Of a stretch of DNA of 64,000 bases, positions 17,155-26,123 are shown one piece after another. The position numbers and the translations under genes are program-made. Origin of the DNA: Bradyrhizobium guangdongense (GTDB lineage Bacteria; Pseudomonadota; Alphaproteobacteria; Rhizobiales; Xanthobacteraceae); contig NZ_CP030051.1 of NCBI RefSeq assembly GCF_004114975.1, positions 7,343,501 to 7,407,500 on the forward strand. Direction: 5' to 3'. The notes beneath the pieces were generated by a model. The model worked only from the letters and a program-made list of their open reading frames with translations, was not told where the DNA came from and ran no database searches. The number at the start of each line of letters is the position of its first letter. Positions within the stretch are counted from its first letter, which is position 1.

Positions 17155-17961
17155 CTAGCGCTTTTCGCAATAGGCCCGCATCGCGGTCGTCACGGCCGAC
17201 GCGATCAGTTCCTGCCGCTCCGGCGAGTTCATGGCCATCTCCTCGTCGCGGTTGATGATGGAGCCGGCCTCGAGCAGGACCGCGGCGCTGCGGGTCTGCG
17301 ACAGCACGACCAGCCCGTCGTAGCGGTAGACGCCGACGTCCTTGTCGAGCAGCGGATGCCGGTAACGCCCCATCAGCGGCAGCGTGTATTGGCTCGCATA
17401 GTGCAGCCCGTCTGCCTTCAGCTCCTTGCCCAGCAGGCGGGCAAAAGACAGACTGTCGGTGAAATGCGGATTGCGCTCCGACACGAACAGCGAATGGCCG
17501 CTGAAGCGGTCGCTGAACCAGCTCCTGGCGCCATCGAACTCCCACTCCTCGAGCATCTTGTCCGGCACGGAATCATGGTGGATCGACAGGACAAGATCGG
17601 CATGTGCGGCGTTGGCGGTCCCGACACGCTTGAGCAGGCTCGCTTTCGCCTTGCCGTCAGTCACGAGCACACGGGTCGCGGCAAAGCCCGCCGATTTCAA
17701 GTGCGTTCCGATCCGCCGCGTCAAATTCAGGTTGAAGCCGAATTCGACGTCGTTGCGGGCGCTGGTCGCGCCTTGCGATTCCGAGGTGTGTCCGACATCG
17801 AGGACGATCTTGAAATTGCGGGGATCGCAGGCGGTCGGAGCGGCCGGCTTCGCCCTTGCCTTCATCCCCTGCCGCGCCGGTGCGGCACGCCCCACCGCGG
17901 CGAACGGGAGCGCGACGAGGCCCAGCACAATCGCCGCGACGATGCCCCGCGCCGGTGACAC
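17155..17961 (-). CDS. N-acetylmuramoyl-L-alanine amidase (Amidase_3)
   Basis: A signal peptide (IVAAIVLGLVALPFAAVGRAA) precedes a zinc amidase domain that cuts the bond between muramic acid and L-alanine in peptidoglycan. Zinc ligands and catalytic Glu are visible: His in LDVGHTSES, Glu in NDVEFGFNL, His in LVLSIHHDSV and Glu in LLEAGSIINRDEE. The 268 residues carry no SPOR or PG-binding domain and the active site lacks an obvious inhibitory helix. Its start codon lies 3 bp after the stop of the Rieske gene, so the two share a transcript although their functions are unrelated. Confidence 0.93.
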   Translation of the reverse strand: MSPARGIVAAIVLGLVALPFAAVGRAAPARQGMKARAKPAAPTACDPRNFKIVLDVGHTSESQGATSARNDVEFGFNLNLTRRIGTHLKSAGFAATRVLVTDGKAKASLLKRVGTANAAHADLVLSIHHDSVPDKMLEEWEFDGARSWFSDRFSGHSLFVSERNPHFTDSLSFARLLGKELKADGLHYASQYTLPLMGRYRHPLLDKDVGVYRYDGLVVLSQTRSAAVLLEAGSIINRDEEMAMNSPERQELIASAVTTAMRAYCEKR

Positions 17962-17964
17962 GCG

Positions 17965-19302
17965 CTACTCCGCGGCCGCGATTCTGGGACGGCCGACGAA
18001 ACCCGCGACGTCGCCGAAGCGCTCCAGCATCACTGCGGGCAGGTCCTTGGTCTTGCTGGTGACGCAGGCACCGGAGCGCACCGCGTAGCGATCCTGATGC
18101 GCGGCCTGCGGCGGCGGCTCGCCCTGTTGCAACCCCCGCGCCAGCTCCATCACGGTTTTGCGGAAATGCATGATGCCGAGATCGGTCGGGCCGAGATGCT
18201 CACGGGTGCGATCGGCGATCGGGCCCTGGCTGTCCTGCACGGCGGCATCCTGCTCGGAAACGCCCTTGATGCCGGTGTAGCTCCTGGTCTTCTGCAGCTT
18301 GCGATCGATCAAATAGTCGTTGCCCTTGTGACGCAGCGGCACGTAGTGATCGTCGACCTCCGCGATGACGCCGTTGCCGCGGTCATAGGCCTCGCGCTCT
18401 GCTTGCGTCAGCGGACGCTCCGGATTCCAGGCGTAAGTATAGATCCAGCAGGTGGTGTCGGTGACGGGCACGAAGGTCTGGCCGAAGATGTTCTCGCCCG
18501 GCATCGCGCTCGGCGCATAGGCGTGGAACGGCATCAGGAACTGGGCGATGCGCCAGTAGATGTTGTCTCCGCCGGTGAGCCGGCCGCCGGCGATGGTCAG
18601 TCCCGCCTCGTGCGGACTGACCTTGATCACGGGGCGGGGATCCTCGGCGATCCAGCGCATGTGGTCGTTGTTCATGCGCGCGATCGGATTCACGAAATGC
18701 TTCTTGATATCGAGGATCTCGTTCTCCTCCTTGTCGAAGGAGAGATGGGCGAAGGTGAAATGCGCGGTGTCGATGGAGCCTTCCAGCGCCTGCACCCAAT
18801 TGCAGTCCTGCCATTTCTTGCTGACGTAGCGGTGCGAGGCCGGCAGCAATGCCATTTCGAGATCGGGCAGCTCGGGCATCGCGTCCGCCGGACCCATATA
18901 GGCCCAGATCATCTCGCCCCATTCGCGCACCGGATAGGATTTGATGCGGATGAGATCCTTGGCGTTGAGATCGGGATAGGAGGTCGGCATGTCGACGCAA
19001 GCGCCGTCGGTGTCGAATTTCCAGCCGTGATAGACGCAGCGGATGCCGCATTCCTCGTTTCGTCCGAGCCAGAGATTGGCGCCGCGATGCGGGCAGTATT
19101 GGTCGATGACGCCGACCACGCCTCTGCTGTCGCGGAAGGCGAGCAGCTCCTCGCCGAGCACGGTGATCTTCTTCGGCTCGCCGTCGGGCTCGGGGAGCTC
19201 TTCGGACAGCAGGACGGGAATCCAGAAGCGGCGCAACAGCTCGCCCATGCCCGTTCCGGGGCCGGACTCGGTCAGAAACGTGTTGTCCTCGGCGCGGAGC
19301 AT
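17965..19302 (-). CDS. Rieske non-haem iron oxygenase, alpha subunit type
   Basis: 445 residues. The N-terminal Rieske domain has CPHRG and CVYHGWK, the CxH...CxxH ligands of the [2Fe-2S] cluster, near residues 70-92. The C-terminal domain carries the mononuclear iron motif GSIDTAHFTFAH (about 175-186). The arrangement is that of the phenoxybenzoate dioxygenase / vanillate demethylase group, which needs a separate reductase; none is nearby. The start ATG at 19302 has a GGAGG 8 bp upstream. The substrate is likely an aromatic acid or ether, but cannot be named. Confidence 0.92.
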   Translation of the reverse strand: MLRAEDNTFLTESGPGTGMGELLRRFWIPVLLSEELPEPDGEPKKITVLGEELLAFRDSRGVVGVIDQYCPHRGANLWLGRNEECGIRCVYHGWKFDTDGACVDMPTSYPDLNAKDLIRIKSYPVREWGEMIWAYMGPADAMPELPDLEMALLPASHRYVSKKWQDCNWVQALEGSIDTAHFTFAHLSFDKEENEILDIKKHFVNPIARMNNDHMRWIAEDPRPVIKVSPHEAGLTIAGGRLTGGDNIYWRIAQFLMPFHAYAPSAMPGENIFGQTFVPVTDTTCWIYTYAWNPERPLTQAEREAYDRGNGVIAEVDDHYVPLRHKGNDYLIDRKLQKTRSYTGIKGVSEQDAAVQDSQGPIADRTREHLGPTDLGIMHFRKTVMELARGLQQGEPPPQAAHQDRYAVRSGACVTSKTKDLPAVMLERFGDVAGFVGRPRIAAAE

Positions 19303-19634
19303 GGACGGTCCTCCGGGGCCTCGTTGTGTTTTTTGGTAAGGTTGACGCAAGGCCCGGACGAGGTCAACGCGGACGGGCGGGGGTTGCCCGATGGATTTAG
19401 GTTCCCGCCTTCCCGCACTGCCAAGGGCGTCGCAACACGCTGAAATTGAAAAAGGTTTCGCTTGCAGGTCGCTCAAGAGGTGTGTTCCGGCACGGACGAC
19501 AGATCAGGCTGATCGATCTGCACGGGAGCATATTGTGTCTGACTGTTGCGCTCGGGTGACGGCATTCAATGCAATCTGCCGCTAAAGTCAGCATCAACCT
19601 GTAATTGTTCCAATCGATTCCTCGGGAGGGTTTC
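19303..19634. promoter_or_regulatory. Divergent promoter region between Rieske oxygenase and porin genes
   Basis: 332 bp without a credible gene. It must hold promoters for both the leftward oxygenase and the rightward porin. TTGACG at 19342-19347 could be a -35 element, but no matching -10 box is convincing. The stretch around 19500-19560 carries short inverted segments (gatcaggctgatc). No terminator or RNA gene is seen. Confidence 0.4.
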
Positions 19635-20411
19635 ATGAAGGCCTTGATCAAGTCGATCGTGACAGCGACCGTAGCTTCTCTTGCGTTCGCCGGCGCCGCC
19701 GCTGCGGCCGATCTTGCCGCGCGTCCTTACACCAAGGCTCCGCCGCCGGTGGCTGCCGCAATCTACGATTGGTCCGGTATTTATGTCGGCGGTGCGGCCG
19801 GCGGCATCTGGAATACGACCAACGGCGACTTCTATAACTTCCCCGGCTTCGGCTGGCGCACGGACAGCCACAGCGACTGGACCGCGGGCGGCTTTGCCGG
19901 CATCCAGAAGCAGTGGAACCACGTCGTGTTCGGCGTCGAGGGCGGCTGGAACGCAGTCGGGAACGGCTGGGGAAGCACCATCGCCAACGGCATCGCCGGT
20001 CCCTGCGGTTTCGTGGCCGGAATCCAGTCCTGTCAGGCGCGCATCCGCGACATCGGCTATATCGGTGGCCGGCTCGGCTGGGCCTGGGATCGCTGGATGG
20101 TGTACGGCCAGGGCGGCTTCGCCCGCGCCCACATCGAGAGCCAGGGCCTGATCAACGCAACCGGCCTCGCCTTCTCGCCCGCCAGCGCCGATCACAATGG
20201 CTGGTACGCCGGCGCCGGCTTCGACTATGCGGTGCTCGACTACCTGATCCTCGGCGTGGACTACAAGCACTACGAGTTCGACACCGTCCAGCATAACTGC
20301 GCCGGCTGCTTCGCCGACAACCGCAACGTCAATGCCAAGGCCGACTCCGTGATGGGCCGTATCAGCTTCAAGTTCAATCCGTGGCCGGGGGCGGTGGTCG
20401 CCAGGTACTGA
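19635..20411 (+). CDS. Outer-membrane beta-barrel protein, Omp25/31 family
   Basis: The 258-residue precursor has a clear signal peptide (MKALIKSIVTATVASLAFAG, cleavage near AAAAA-DLA). The mature start DLAARPYTKAPPPVAA and the following YDWSGIYVGGAAGGIW are diagnostic of rhizobial Omp31-like porins. Alternating strands end with KADSVMGRISFKFN and a C-terminal aromatic residue (ARY) for barrel insertion. Cysteine pairs near CGFVAGIQSC and CAGC are unusual for this family. GGGAGGGTTTC precedes the ATG. A strong terminator follows, so it is probably monocistronic and highly expressed. Confidence 0.93.
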   Translation: MKALIKSIVTATVASLAFAGAAAAADLAARPYTKAPPPVAAAIYDWSGIYVGGAAGGIWNTTNGDFYNFPGFGWRTDSHSDWTAGGFAGIQKQWNHVVFGVEGGWNAVGNGWGSTIANGIAGPCGFVAGIQSCQARIRDIGYIGGRLGWAWDRWMVYGQGGFARAHIESQGLINATGLAFSPASADHNGWYAGAGFDYAVLDYLILGVDYKHYEFDTVQHNCAGCFADNRNVNAKADSVMGRISFKFNPWPGAVVARY

Positions 20412-20436
20412 TCAAAGCTTGAGACTCTGAAAGCTC

Positions 20437-20470
20437 AAGAGCCCGGGTCCATCCCGGGCTCTTTTGTTTT
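20437..20470 (+). terminator. Rho-independent terminator of the porin gene
   Basis: Arms aagagcccggg (20437-20447) and cccgggctctt (20453-20463) form a perfect 11-bp stem with a 5-base loop, followed by ttgtttt. It is 25 bp after the porin stop codon. Confidence 0.88.
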
Positions 20471-20490
20471 GCGCCGGCGCCGTTCGGCCG

Positions 20491-21387
20491 TCACACCGGC
20501 CGCTCCCCCTTCACCGTGACGCGCGTGCCGGAGCGCGTGTGGGGCCAGTAGTCCCACATGGCGCGGTGCTGGGTGCAGCGGTTGTCCCAGAAGGCGATGG
20601 CGTTCTCGGTCCAGCGGAAGCGGCACTGGAACAGCGGATTCTCGGCGTGCTGGTAGAGATAGGCCAGCATCGCGTCGCTCTCGTCGCGCGGAATGCCGTT
20701 GATGTGGCGGGTGAAGCCGCGGTTGACGTAGAGCGCCTTCTTGCCCGTGACCGGATGCGTGCGCACAACGGGGTGCTCGGCATGCGGATAGGACGGACGA
20801 TCGGCGACGCCGTAGTTCGCGTAAAGGCCGCGATAGATCGGCTCGCCGTCATGCAGCGCGGTGAGGCCGTCGAGATAGATCTTCATGCGATCCGACAGCG
20901 CCTCATAAGCCGCGTACATGTTGGCGAACAGCGTGTCGCCGCCGCGCGGCGGGCACTGCTTGATGTAGAGGATCGAGCCCATCGGCGGCTCGAGATCGCA
21001 GGAGACGTCGGAATGCCAGCCCTCGCCGTTGGCGCGCGGCGAGTTCTTGTCGGCATAGATCTTCATCAGCGCCGGGTCTTCGTCCTCGTGCGGGGCGGCA
21101 GGATGGACATGCAGCTCGCCGAACTTGCGGCCGAAGGCGAGATGCTGTTTTGGCGTGATGTGCTGGTCGAGGAAGAAAATGACGAGATTTTCGGCAAGCG
21201 CACGGTGAATCTCGTCCATCTGCCTGTTGGACCGCGCATCGCCATCGACGAGCGCGCCGATGTCGACGCCGGAGATTTCCGCGCCGATGATCGGCGTGAG
21301 CTTCTCGACCGCGATGGTTTCGTAAGGCGCGCCGTCGTCCGCCGTGTGGCGATAGCGCGGGCCTTGCTTGCCGGCGAGTGAGCTCAT
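20491..21387 (-). CDS. TauD/TfdA-family Fe(II)/2-oxoglutarate dioxygenase
   Basis: 298 residues. The facial triad is His and Asp in GEGWHSDVSC and the distal His in WDNRCTQHRAMWDYWP; the last segment ends with RSGTRVTVKGERP, where the Arg binds 2-oxoglutarate. The N terminus ETIAVEKLTPIIGAEISGVD is typical of TauD. Members hydroxylate taurine, sulfonates, alkyl sulfates or phenoxy acids, and the exact substrate cannot be read. ATG at 21387 has GGGAGA nearby; an earlier in-frame ATG lies in repeat DNA. There is no taurine transporter beside it. Confidence 0.9.
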   Translation of the reverse strand: MSSLAGKQGPRYRHTADDGAPYETIAVEKLTPIIGAEISGVDIGALVDGDARSNRQMDEIHRALAENLVIFFLDQHITPKQHLAFGRKFGELHVHPAAPHEDEDPALMKIYADKNSPRANGEGWHSDVSCDLEPPMGSILYIKQCPPRGGDTLFANMYAAYEALSDRMKIYLDGLTALHDGEPIYRGLYANYGVADRPSYPHAEHPVVRTHPVTGKKALYVNRGFTRHINGIPRDESDAMLAYLYQHAENPLFQCRFRWTENAIAFWDNRCTQHRAMWDYWPHTRSGTRVTVKGERPV

Positions 21388-21432
21388 GGATGCGTCTCCC
21401 GATCGTTCTTGATTGGGAGCCATCGTACCAAT

Positions 21433-21515
21433 GTAGGGCGGGTTAGCGAAGCGTAACCCGCCGGTTCGCTTCCGCAAAAAATAAGGCGGATTACGCTTGC
21501 GCTAATCCGCCCTAC
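21433..21515. repeat. Palindromic repeat of the gtagggcggg family
   Basis: An 83-bp unit bounded by gtagggcgg and ccgccctac with inner arms gggttagcgaagcgtaaccc and ggattacgcttgcgctaatcc. Related fragments occur at 37362-37447 and 56069-56103. It lies between ispG and the dioxygenase gene. Confidence 0.75.
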
Positions 21516-21537
21516 GCTTCCGATATGTAAGAAACGC

Positions 21538-22821
21538 CTACTCCGCCGCGGTCACCGGCACCTTGGCGCCCTGGCCGTAGCGCTGGTCGATGTAGTCGAT
21601 CACCAGCGCCTTGAAATCGGCAGAGATGGTCGGACCGCGCAATGTGCGGAACTTCTTGCCGTCGACGAAGACGGGCGCGGCCGGCGCTTCGCCGGTGCCG
21701 GGCAAGGAGATGCCGATATTGGCGTGCTTGGATTCGCCGGGGCCGTTGACGATGCAGCCCATCACGGCGACGTTGAGCTCCTCGACGCCGGGATATTTGC
21801 TCTTCCAGTTCGGCATCTCGTCGCGGATGAAGTCCTGGATCGAGCGCGCCAGCTCCTGGAACGTGGTCGAGGTGGTGCGGCCGCAACCGGGGCACGCTGC
21901 AACCAGCGGCACGAAAGTGCGGAAACCCATGGTCTGCAACAGCTCCTGGCCGACCTGCACCTCGCGGGTGCGGTCGCCGCCGGGCTCCGGCGTCAGCGAG
22001 ATGCGGATGGTGTCGCCGATGCCCTGCTGCAAGAGGATGCCGAGCGCGGCCGAGGACGCCACGATGCCCTTCGAGCCCATGCCGGCCTCGGTGAGGCCGA
22101 GATGGATGGCGTAATCGGAACGCGAAGCGAGATCCTGATAGACCGCGATGAGGTCCTGCACCGCCGAGACCTTGGCGGAGAGGATGATGCGGTCCTTGGG
22201 CATGCCGAGCTCCTCGGCGCGCGCGGCCGAGAGCAGCGCGGACTGCACCATCGCTTCGCGCGTCACCGCGCGCACGTCGCGCGGATTGGCGGAGGCGGCG
22301 TTCTCGTCCATCAGCTTGGTCAAGAGCTCCTGGTCGAGCGAGCCCCAATTGGCACCGATTCGCACCGGCTTGTTGTTCTTGTTCGCGATCTCGATGATGT
22401 CGGCGAACTGGGTGTCGCGCTTGTCCTTGAAGCCGACATTGCCGGGATTGATGCGGTACTTGGCGAGCGCCTCGGCACAGGCCGGATAGGCCGCGAGCAG
22501 CTTGTGGCCGATATAGTGGAAGTCGCCGATCAGGGGCGTGCTGATGCCGCGCTTGGCGAGGCCGTCGCGGATATGCGGAACGGCGGCAGCGGCCTCCTCG
22601 CGGTCCACGGTAATGCGGACCATTTCGGAGCCGGCGCGCGCGAGCGCTGCAACCTGGGCGATGGTGCCGTCGATGTCGGCCGTGTCGGTGTTGGTCATCG
22701 ACTGCACGACGATCGGCGCGCCGCCACCGACGGCAACGTTGCCCACCTTCACCTGGGTGGTCTTGTGCCGGGGCGCGGGGCCCGCGAGGTCGGAATCGAT
22801 GGTGTTTTCGAGCTTGTTCAT
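21538..22821 (-). CDS. ispG: 4-hydroxy-3-methylbut-2-enyl diphosphate synthase
   Basis: 427 residues of the MEP-pathway [4Fe-4S] enzyme (GcpE) that reductively opens methylerythritol cyclodiphosphate. TIM-barrel marks include [16 protein letters not shown] near the start, [20 protein letters not shown] and [14 protein letters not shown]. The cluster cysteines are in [13 protein letters not shown] and [11 protein letters not shown], with the conserved Glu following. The start ATG at 22821 lies 12 bp after the stop of the transporter gene, so zur, transporter and ispG may be read together. Confidence 0.97.
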   Translation of the reverse strand: MNKLENTIDSDLAGPAPRHKTTQVKVGNVAVGGGAPIVVQSMTNTDTADIDGTIAQVAALARAGSEMVRITVDREEAAAAVPHIRDGLAKRGISTPLIGDFHYIGHKLLAAYPACAEALAKYRINPGNVGFKDKRDTQFADIIEIANKNNKPVRIGANWGSLDQELLTKLMDENAASANPRDVRAVTREAMVQSALLSAARAEELGMPKDRIILSAKVSAVQDLIAVYQDLASRSDYAIHLGLTEAGMGSKGIVASSAALGILLQQGIGDTIRISLTPEPGGDRTREVQVGQELLQTMGFRTFVPLVAACPGCGRTTSTTFQELARSIQDFIRDEMPNWKSKYPGVEELNVAVMGCIVNGPGESKHANIGISLPGTGEAPAAPVFVDGKKFRTLRGPTISADFKALVIDYIDQRYGQGAKVPVTAAE

Positions 22822-22833
22822 GGGGTCCAAATA

Positions 22834-23787
22834 TCAGGTTTTGGTGACGTTCAGCAATGCATCAGCTGGCGCCGCAGCACTTTGGCTCGGACGGTTAACC
22901 AGGAAAAGTCCAGCAATTACAAGGACGGCAGCCGCCCCAAAGGCCAGACTCAGGGTGTCGTGCATGATGAAATAGCTACCCACCACGCCAAACAAAGGGG
23001 TGATGAAGGTAAAAGCCGACAATTTGCTGGCCGAGTAGGCCTTCACCAGTGCGAACCAAAGCGTGAACGTGGTTCCAACCACCCAGATCGCCTGGAACGC
23101 CAGCAGGCAAATCGTGAGCGGGGACGGCGTATGAGTGATGGATTCCCCCGATAGCAGGGCGGCCGTCCCCAGGATCGGGATCGAGGTCGCGACCTGATAG
23201 CCCAGTGCCTTCTCGGGCGCGGCGAAGCGCAGCCGCGTGCCCTTGGCGACTAGCGTGGTCGCGGCCCAGAGCGATGCGCCGCCGACGATCATGAGATCGC
23301 CGAGCAGAACGTGGGAATCGACATTGGCCTGGGGAACGCCGATCGCGAGCGCGACCCCCGCAAAGCTCACAGCGAGACCCAGCCATTGCGTGCCGCCAAG
23401 GCGCTCGCCCAGCATCTGATAAGAGCCGAGCGCGACGAAGAATGGCGCGGTGTAGAGGAACACGACCGCGCGGGAGGCGGTGGTGAGCCGCAGGCCCTGG
23501 AAGATCAGCACGAACTCGATGCCGAACATCAATCCGGCGATCAGGCCGGGTTTCCATGTGCCGTCATTCTCGAAGAATTTGACGCCGCGAAACGTGCCGA
23601 TGAGGAACAGCACCGGGAGCGCGCCGATCGAACGGATCATCGCCTGGAGCATCGGGGGAACGTCCGGCAGGACCAGCTTCACCGCGATCTGGTTGAAGCC
23701 CCAGGTCAGGCACAGCATCAGCATCAGGGCGACGGCGCCGGCACTGAGAGGGCGCGCGGCGGAGGGGATGGTTTGAGGTGCGGACAT
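22834..23787 (-). CDS. EamA-type drug/metabolite transporter
   Basis: The 317-residue protein has ten hydrophobic segments in two five-helix halves. It opens with ALMLMLCLTWGFNQIAVKL and includes GVKFFENDGTWKPGLIAGLMFG and ASRAVVFLYTAPFFVALGSY, both typical of the first EamA repeat; the second repeat starts near LLGDLMIVGGASLWAATTL. It likely exports or imports a small metabolite. The zur gene upstream ends 35 bp before it. The substrate is unknown, and the pairing with a zinc regulator may be accidental. Confidence 0.9.
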   Translation of the reverse strand: MSAPQTIPSAARPLSAGAVALMLMLCLTWGFNQIAVKLVLPDVPPMLQAMIRSIGALPVLFLIGTFRGVKFFENDGTWKPGLIAGLMFGIEFVLIFQGLRLTTASRAVVFLYTAPFFVALGSYQMLGERLGGTQWLGLAVSFAGVALAIGVPQANVDSHVLLGDLMIVGGASLWAATTLVAKGTRLRFAAPEKALGYQVATSIPILGTAALLSGESITHTPSPLTICLLAFQAIWVVGTTFTLWFALVKAYSASKLSAFTFITPLFGVVGSYFIMHDTLSLAFGAAAVLVIAGLFLVNRPSQSAAAPADALLNVTKT

Positions 23788-23822
23788 GTCTTCCTGGGAC
23801 CGGCGTTAGCGCCGTTGTTGTT

Positions 23823-24317
23823 TTAAGAGACTTTCTGGCAATGGGTGCAGATGCCCGTGATCTCGACCACGGACAATTTCGGCGCGAAGCCTGACGCACG
23901 CGCCGCGGCGTTGAGATCTCCAGCAAAGGACCCGGACGGGATCTCGCCGACCAGGCCGCAGCGCTCGCAGATCAGGAACGCCACCGCCGAGGTCGCGTCG
24001 TGGTCGTGGGCGGCGCAGGCGAGATAGGCGTTGCGGCTCTCGATGCGGTGCACGAGACCGTTTGCCATCAAGAAATCGAGGGCACGGTAGACCGTGATCG
24101 GCGCCGGGCGTGGCATCGACTTGGCCAGTTCGTCGATCACCTCATAAGCCCCGAGCGGGCGATGGCTGGCGAGCAGCGCCCCCAGCACCTGGCGGCGGAT
24201 CGGCGTGAATTTCTGCGCGCGAGCCTCGCAAACCGCCTCCGCATGCGTCAGCGCGTCCGCGGTGCAGCGGCCGTGATCATGATCGGGCGTCGGAAATACC
24301 GGCTTTGCGAGGGTCAT
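23823..24317 (-). CDS. zur: Fur-family zinc uptake regulator, Zur type
   Basis: 164 residues. The winged-helix part (FTPIRRQVLGALLASHRPLGAYEVIDEL) with the recognition segment PAPITVYRALDFLMANGLV is that of the Fur family. The structural zinc CxxC pairs are CERCG and CTHCQ at the C terminus; the long hinge lacks the Fur iron site and the N terminus DHDHGRCTADALTHAEAVCEAR with extra His/Cys fits Zur. It should repress high-affinity zinc uptake under zinc sufficiency. No znuABC genes are adjacent, unlike in many relatives. Two in-frame genes follow on the same strand. Confidence 0.88.
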   Translation of the reverse strand: MTLAKPVFPTPDHDHGRCTADALTHAEAVCEARAQKFTPIRRQVLGALLASHRPLGAYEVIDELAKSMPRPAPITVYRALDFLMANGLVHRIESRNAYLACAAHDHDATSAVAFLICERCGLVGEIPSGSFAGDLNAAARASGFAPKLSVVEITGICTHCQKVS

Positions 24318-24430
24318 CCGGCCTGCCTTCTAACATTTCGGCCGGGGAACCCAAAGCGCGACCGCCGCCGCGGCGGTCAGCCATGCTTTTGCCGCGGGAC
24401 AGCGTCGCGGCGCCCCGCCATGAAAAATTC

Positions 24431-24476
24431 ATAAGCTTGCTTATTATATTCCGAGCTTATTGGAGACCAAGCTTAT
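24431..24476. promoter_or_regulatory. Candidate MarR operator: three gcttat boxes at 16-bp steps
   Basis: gcttat occurs at 24439-24444, 24455-24460 and 24471-24476, exactly 16 bp apart, and the first forms a perfect 6-bp inverted repeat with ataagc at 24431-24436. The third overlaps the start codon of the marR gene. The region is AT-rich (ttattatatt) in otherwise GC-rich DNA. Such spacing suggests a regulator bound on successive DNA turns, most simply the MarR protein itself. Confidence 0.6.
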
Positions 24477-24957
24477 GACCCGCGGGTCTGTCGACCAAAA
24501 TTTCCTCTTCACGCTCGGCGAGCTCTACCGCCTGTTGCGCGTCTATGCCGACAAGGAGGCCTCGCGCTTCGGCATCACTCGCGCCCAATGGGCGGTGCTG
24601 GCCAAGGTCGAGCGCAGCGAGGGCATGAAACAGTCGGAACTCGCCGAATTGCTGGAGATGCAGCCGATCACGCTGACGCGGCTGATCGACAAGCTCTGCC
24701 ACAACGACTGGATCGAGCGCCGCAGCGACGCCTCGGACCGCCGCGTCAAGCGTCTTTACCTCAAGAAGGCCGGCCGTGCGCTGCTCGGCAAGATGAGCGG
24801 CCTCAAATCCGAGCTGACCGCCAACGCGCTCGACGGCATCAGCCCGGCCGATGCCCACCGTCTCCTCACCCAACTCGAAACCATCAAAGAAAACGTGCGG
24901 AGCGCGATCCAGGCATCAGGCGCGGAGCAAGCACGTAAGGAGCAGCGCTATGGCTGA
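24475..24957 (+). CDS. MarR-family regulator of the adjacent efflux operon
   Basis: 160 residues with the winged-helix signature of MarR: SELAELLEMQPITLTRLIDKLCHNDWIERRSDASDRRVKRLYLKK runs from about 60, here quoted by its parts SELAELLEMQPITLTRLID and RRSDASDRRVKRLYL. MarR proteins are dimers released from DNA by phenolic or lipophilic ligands. ATG at 24475 has ttggaga just upstream. Its stop overlaps the start of the emrA-like gene by 8 bp, so the three genes form one operon and the protein very likely controls its own transcription. Confidence 0.93.
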   Translation: MTRGSVDQNFLFTLGELYRLLRVYADKEASRFGITRAQWAVLAKVERSEGMKQSELAELLEMQPITLTRLIDKLCHNDWIERRSDASDRRVKRLYLKKAGRALLGKMSGLKSELTANALDGISPADAHRLLTQLETIKENVRSAIQASGAEQARKEQRYG

Positions 24958-26119
24958 TCAGGTTCTCAAGTTCCAGCCCGAGCAGAAGCTCGACAGCGGC
25001 AAGCCGACCAAGAAGGCCGGCACCGACCCGCGCCGGCGTATCACCGCCGGCCTGCGCCGCTATCGCCGCTTCCTGCTGATGGTGGTGCTTCCCATCGTCG
25101 CCGTGATCGCCGGCCTGACCTTCTACCTGAATGGCGGCCGTTATGTCGGCACCGACGATGCCTATGTCGGCGCGCAGAAGGTGCTGGTGACGCCCGATAT
25201 CTCCGGCAAGATCCAGAAGGTGGTCGTGAAGGAAGGTCAGCTCGTCAAGCAGGGCGACGTGCTGTTCGAGATCGACCCCGTGCCGTTCCAGCTCGCCGTC
25301 GACGAGGCCAAGGCGCAGCTGATGCAGGCCAAGACGACCTATGACAATTTGCGCGCCAACATCAAGATCTACGGCGACATGCTCGATCTCGCCCAGAAGG
25401 GCGTCGACCTGAAGCAGCGCGACGTCGAACGCAAGCAGGCGCTGGTGAAGAACAGTTTCGGCTCACAACTCGACCTCGACAACGCGTCGAACGCGCTGGT
25501 CACCTCGGGCTCGATCGCGCAATATGTCAGGCAGCAGATCTCGACGGCCAAGACCCAGCTGCTCGGCGATCCCGACCTGCCGCTGGAGAAATTCCCGCCC
25601 TACGCCCAGGCCAAGTCCAAGCTCGAAAACGCCGAACGCAATCTCGACCACGCCGTGGTGCGCGCCTCGATGGGCGGCATCGCGACTCAGGTCGAGCAGA
25701 TCCAGCTCGGCCGCTATGTGGCCGCCGGCACGCCGGTGTTCACCATCATCGACGTTGCCCATCCCTGGGTCGATGCCAATCCGAAGGAGAGCGACCTCAC
25801 CTACGTGACCGAAGGGCAGCCCGTTACGTTGGAAGTCGACGCATTCCCGAACCACGTCTTCAAGGGCAAGATCGGCTCGCTCTCGCCAGGCACGGGCGCG
25901 CAATTCGCGATCCTGCCGCCGCAGAACGCCACCGGCAATTTCGTCAAGGTGGTGCAGCGCGTGCCGATCCGCATCTATTTCGACGAGACCGACAAGGACG
26001 TGAAGAAGCTGAAAGCCGGCATGAGCGTCTACGCCACCATCGACACCGGGCACAAGCGCTCGCTCGCCGGACTGTTCGGTCTGTCGGCGACCGCGAGCCA
26101 AGACAAAGATCAGGATTGA
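24950..26119 (+). CDS. emrA: HlyD/EmrA-type membrane fusion protein
   Basis: 389 residues. A cytosolic N terminus, one anchor (FLLMVVLPIVAVIAGLTFYL, about 38-57), then the biotinyl-lipoyl half DDAYVGAQKVLVTPDISGKI, an alpha-helical hairpin (about 110-215, rich in K, Q and L), the second lipoyl half (VVRASMGGIATQVEQIQLG) and a beta-barrel domain. It bridges the inner-membrane pump to an outer-membrane channel; no TolC-like gene is adjacent. Overlap with the regulator gene indicates translational coupling. Confidence 0.93.
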   Translation: MADQVLKFQPEQKLDSGKPTKKAGTDPRRRITAGLRRYRRFLLMVVLPIVAVIAGLTFYLNGGRYVGTDDAYVGAQKVLVTPDISGKIQKVVVKEGQLVKQGDVLFEIDPVPFQLAVDEAKAQLMQAKTTYDNLRANIKIYGDMLDLAQKGVDLKQRDVERKQALVKNSFGSQLDLDNASNALVTSGSIAQYVRQQISTAKTQLLGDPDLPLEKFPPYAQAKSKLENAERNLDHAVVRASMGGIATQVEQIQLGRYVAAGTPVFTIIDVAHPWVDANPKESDLTYVTEGQPVTLEVDAFPNHVFKGKIGSLSPGTGAQFAILPPQNATGNFVKVVQRVPIRIYFDETDKDVKKLKAGMSVYATIDTGHKRSLAGLFGLSATASQDKDQD

Positions 26120-26123
26120 TCCG

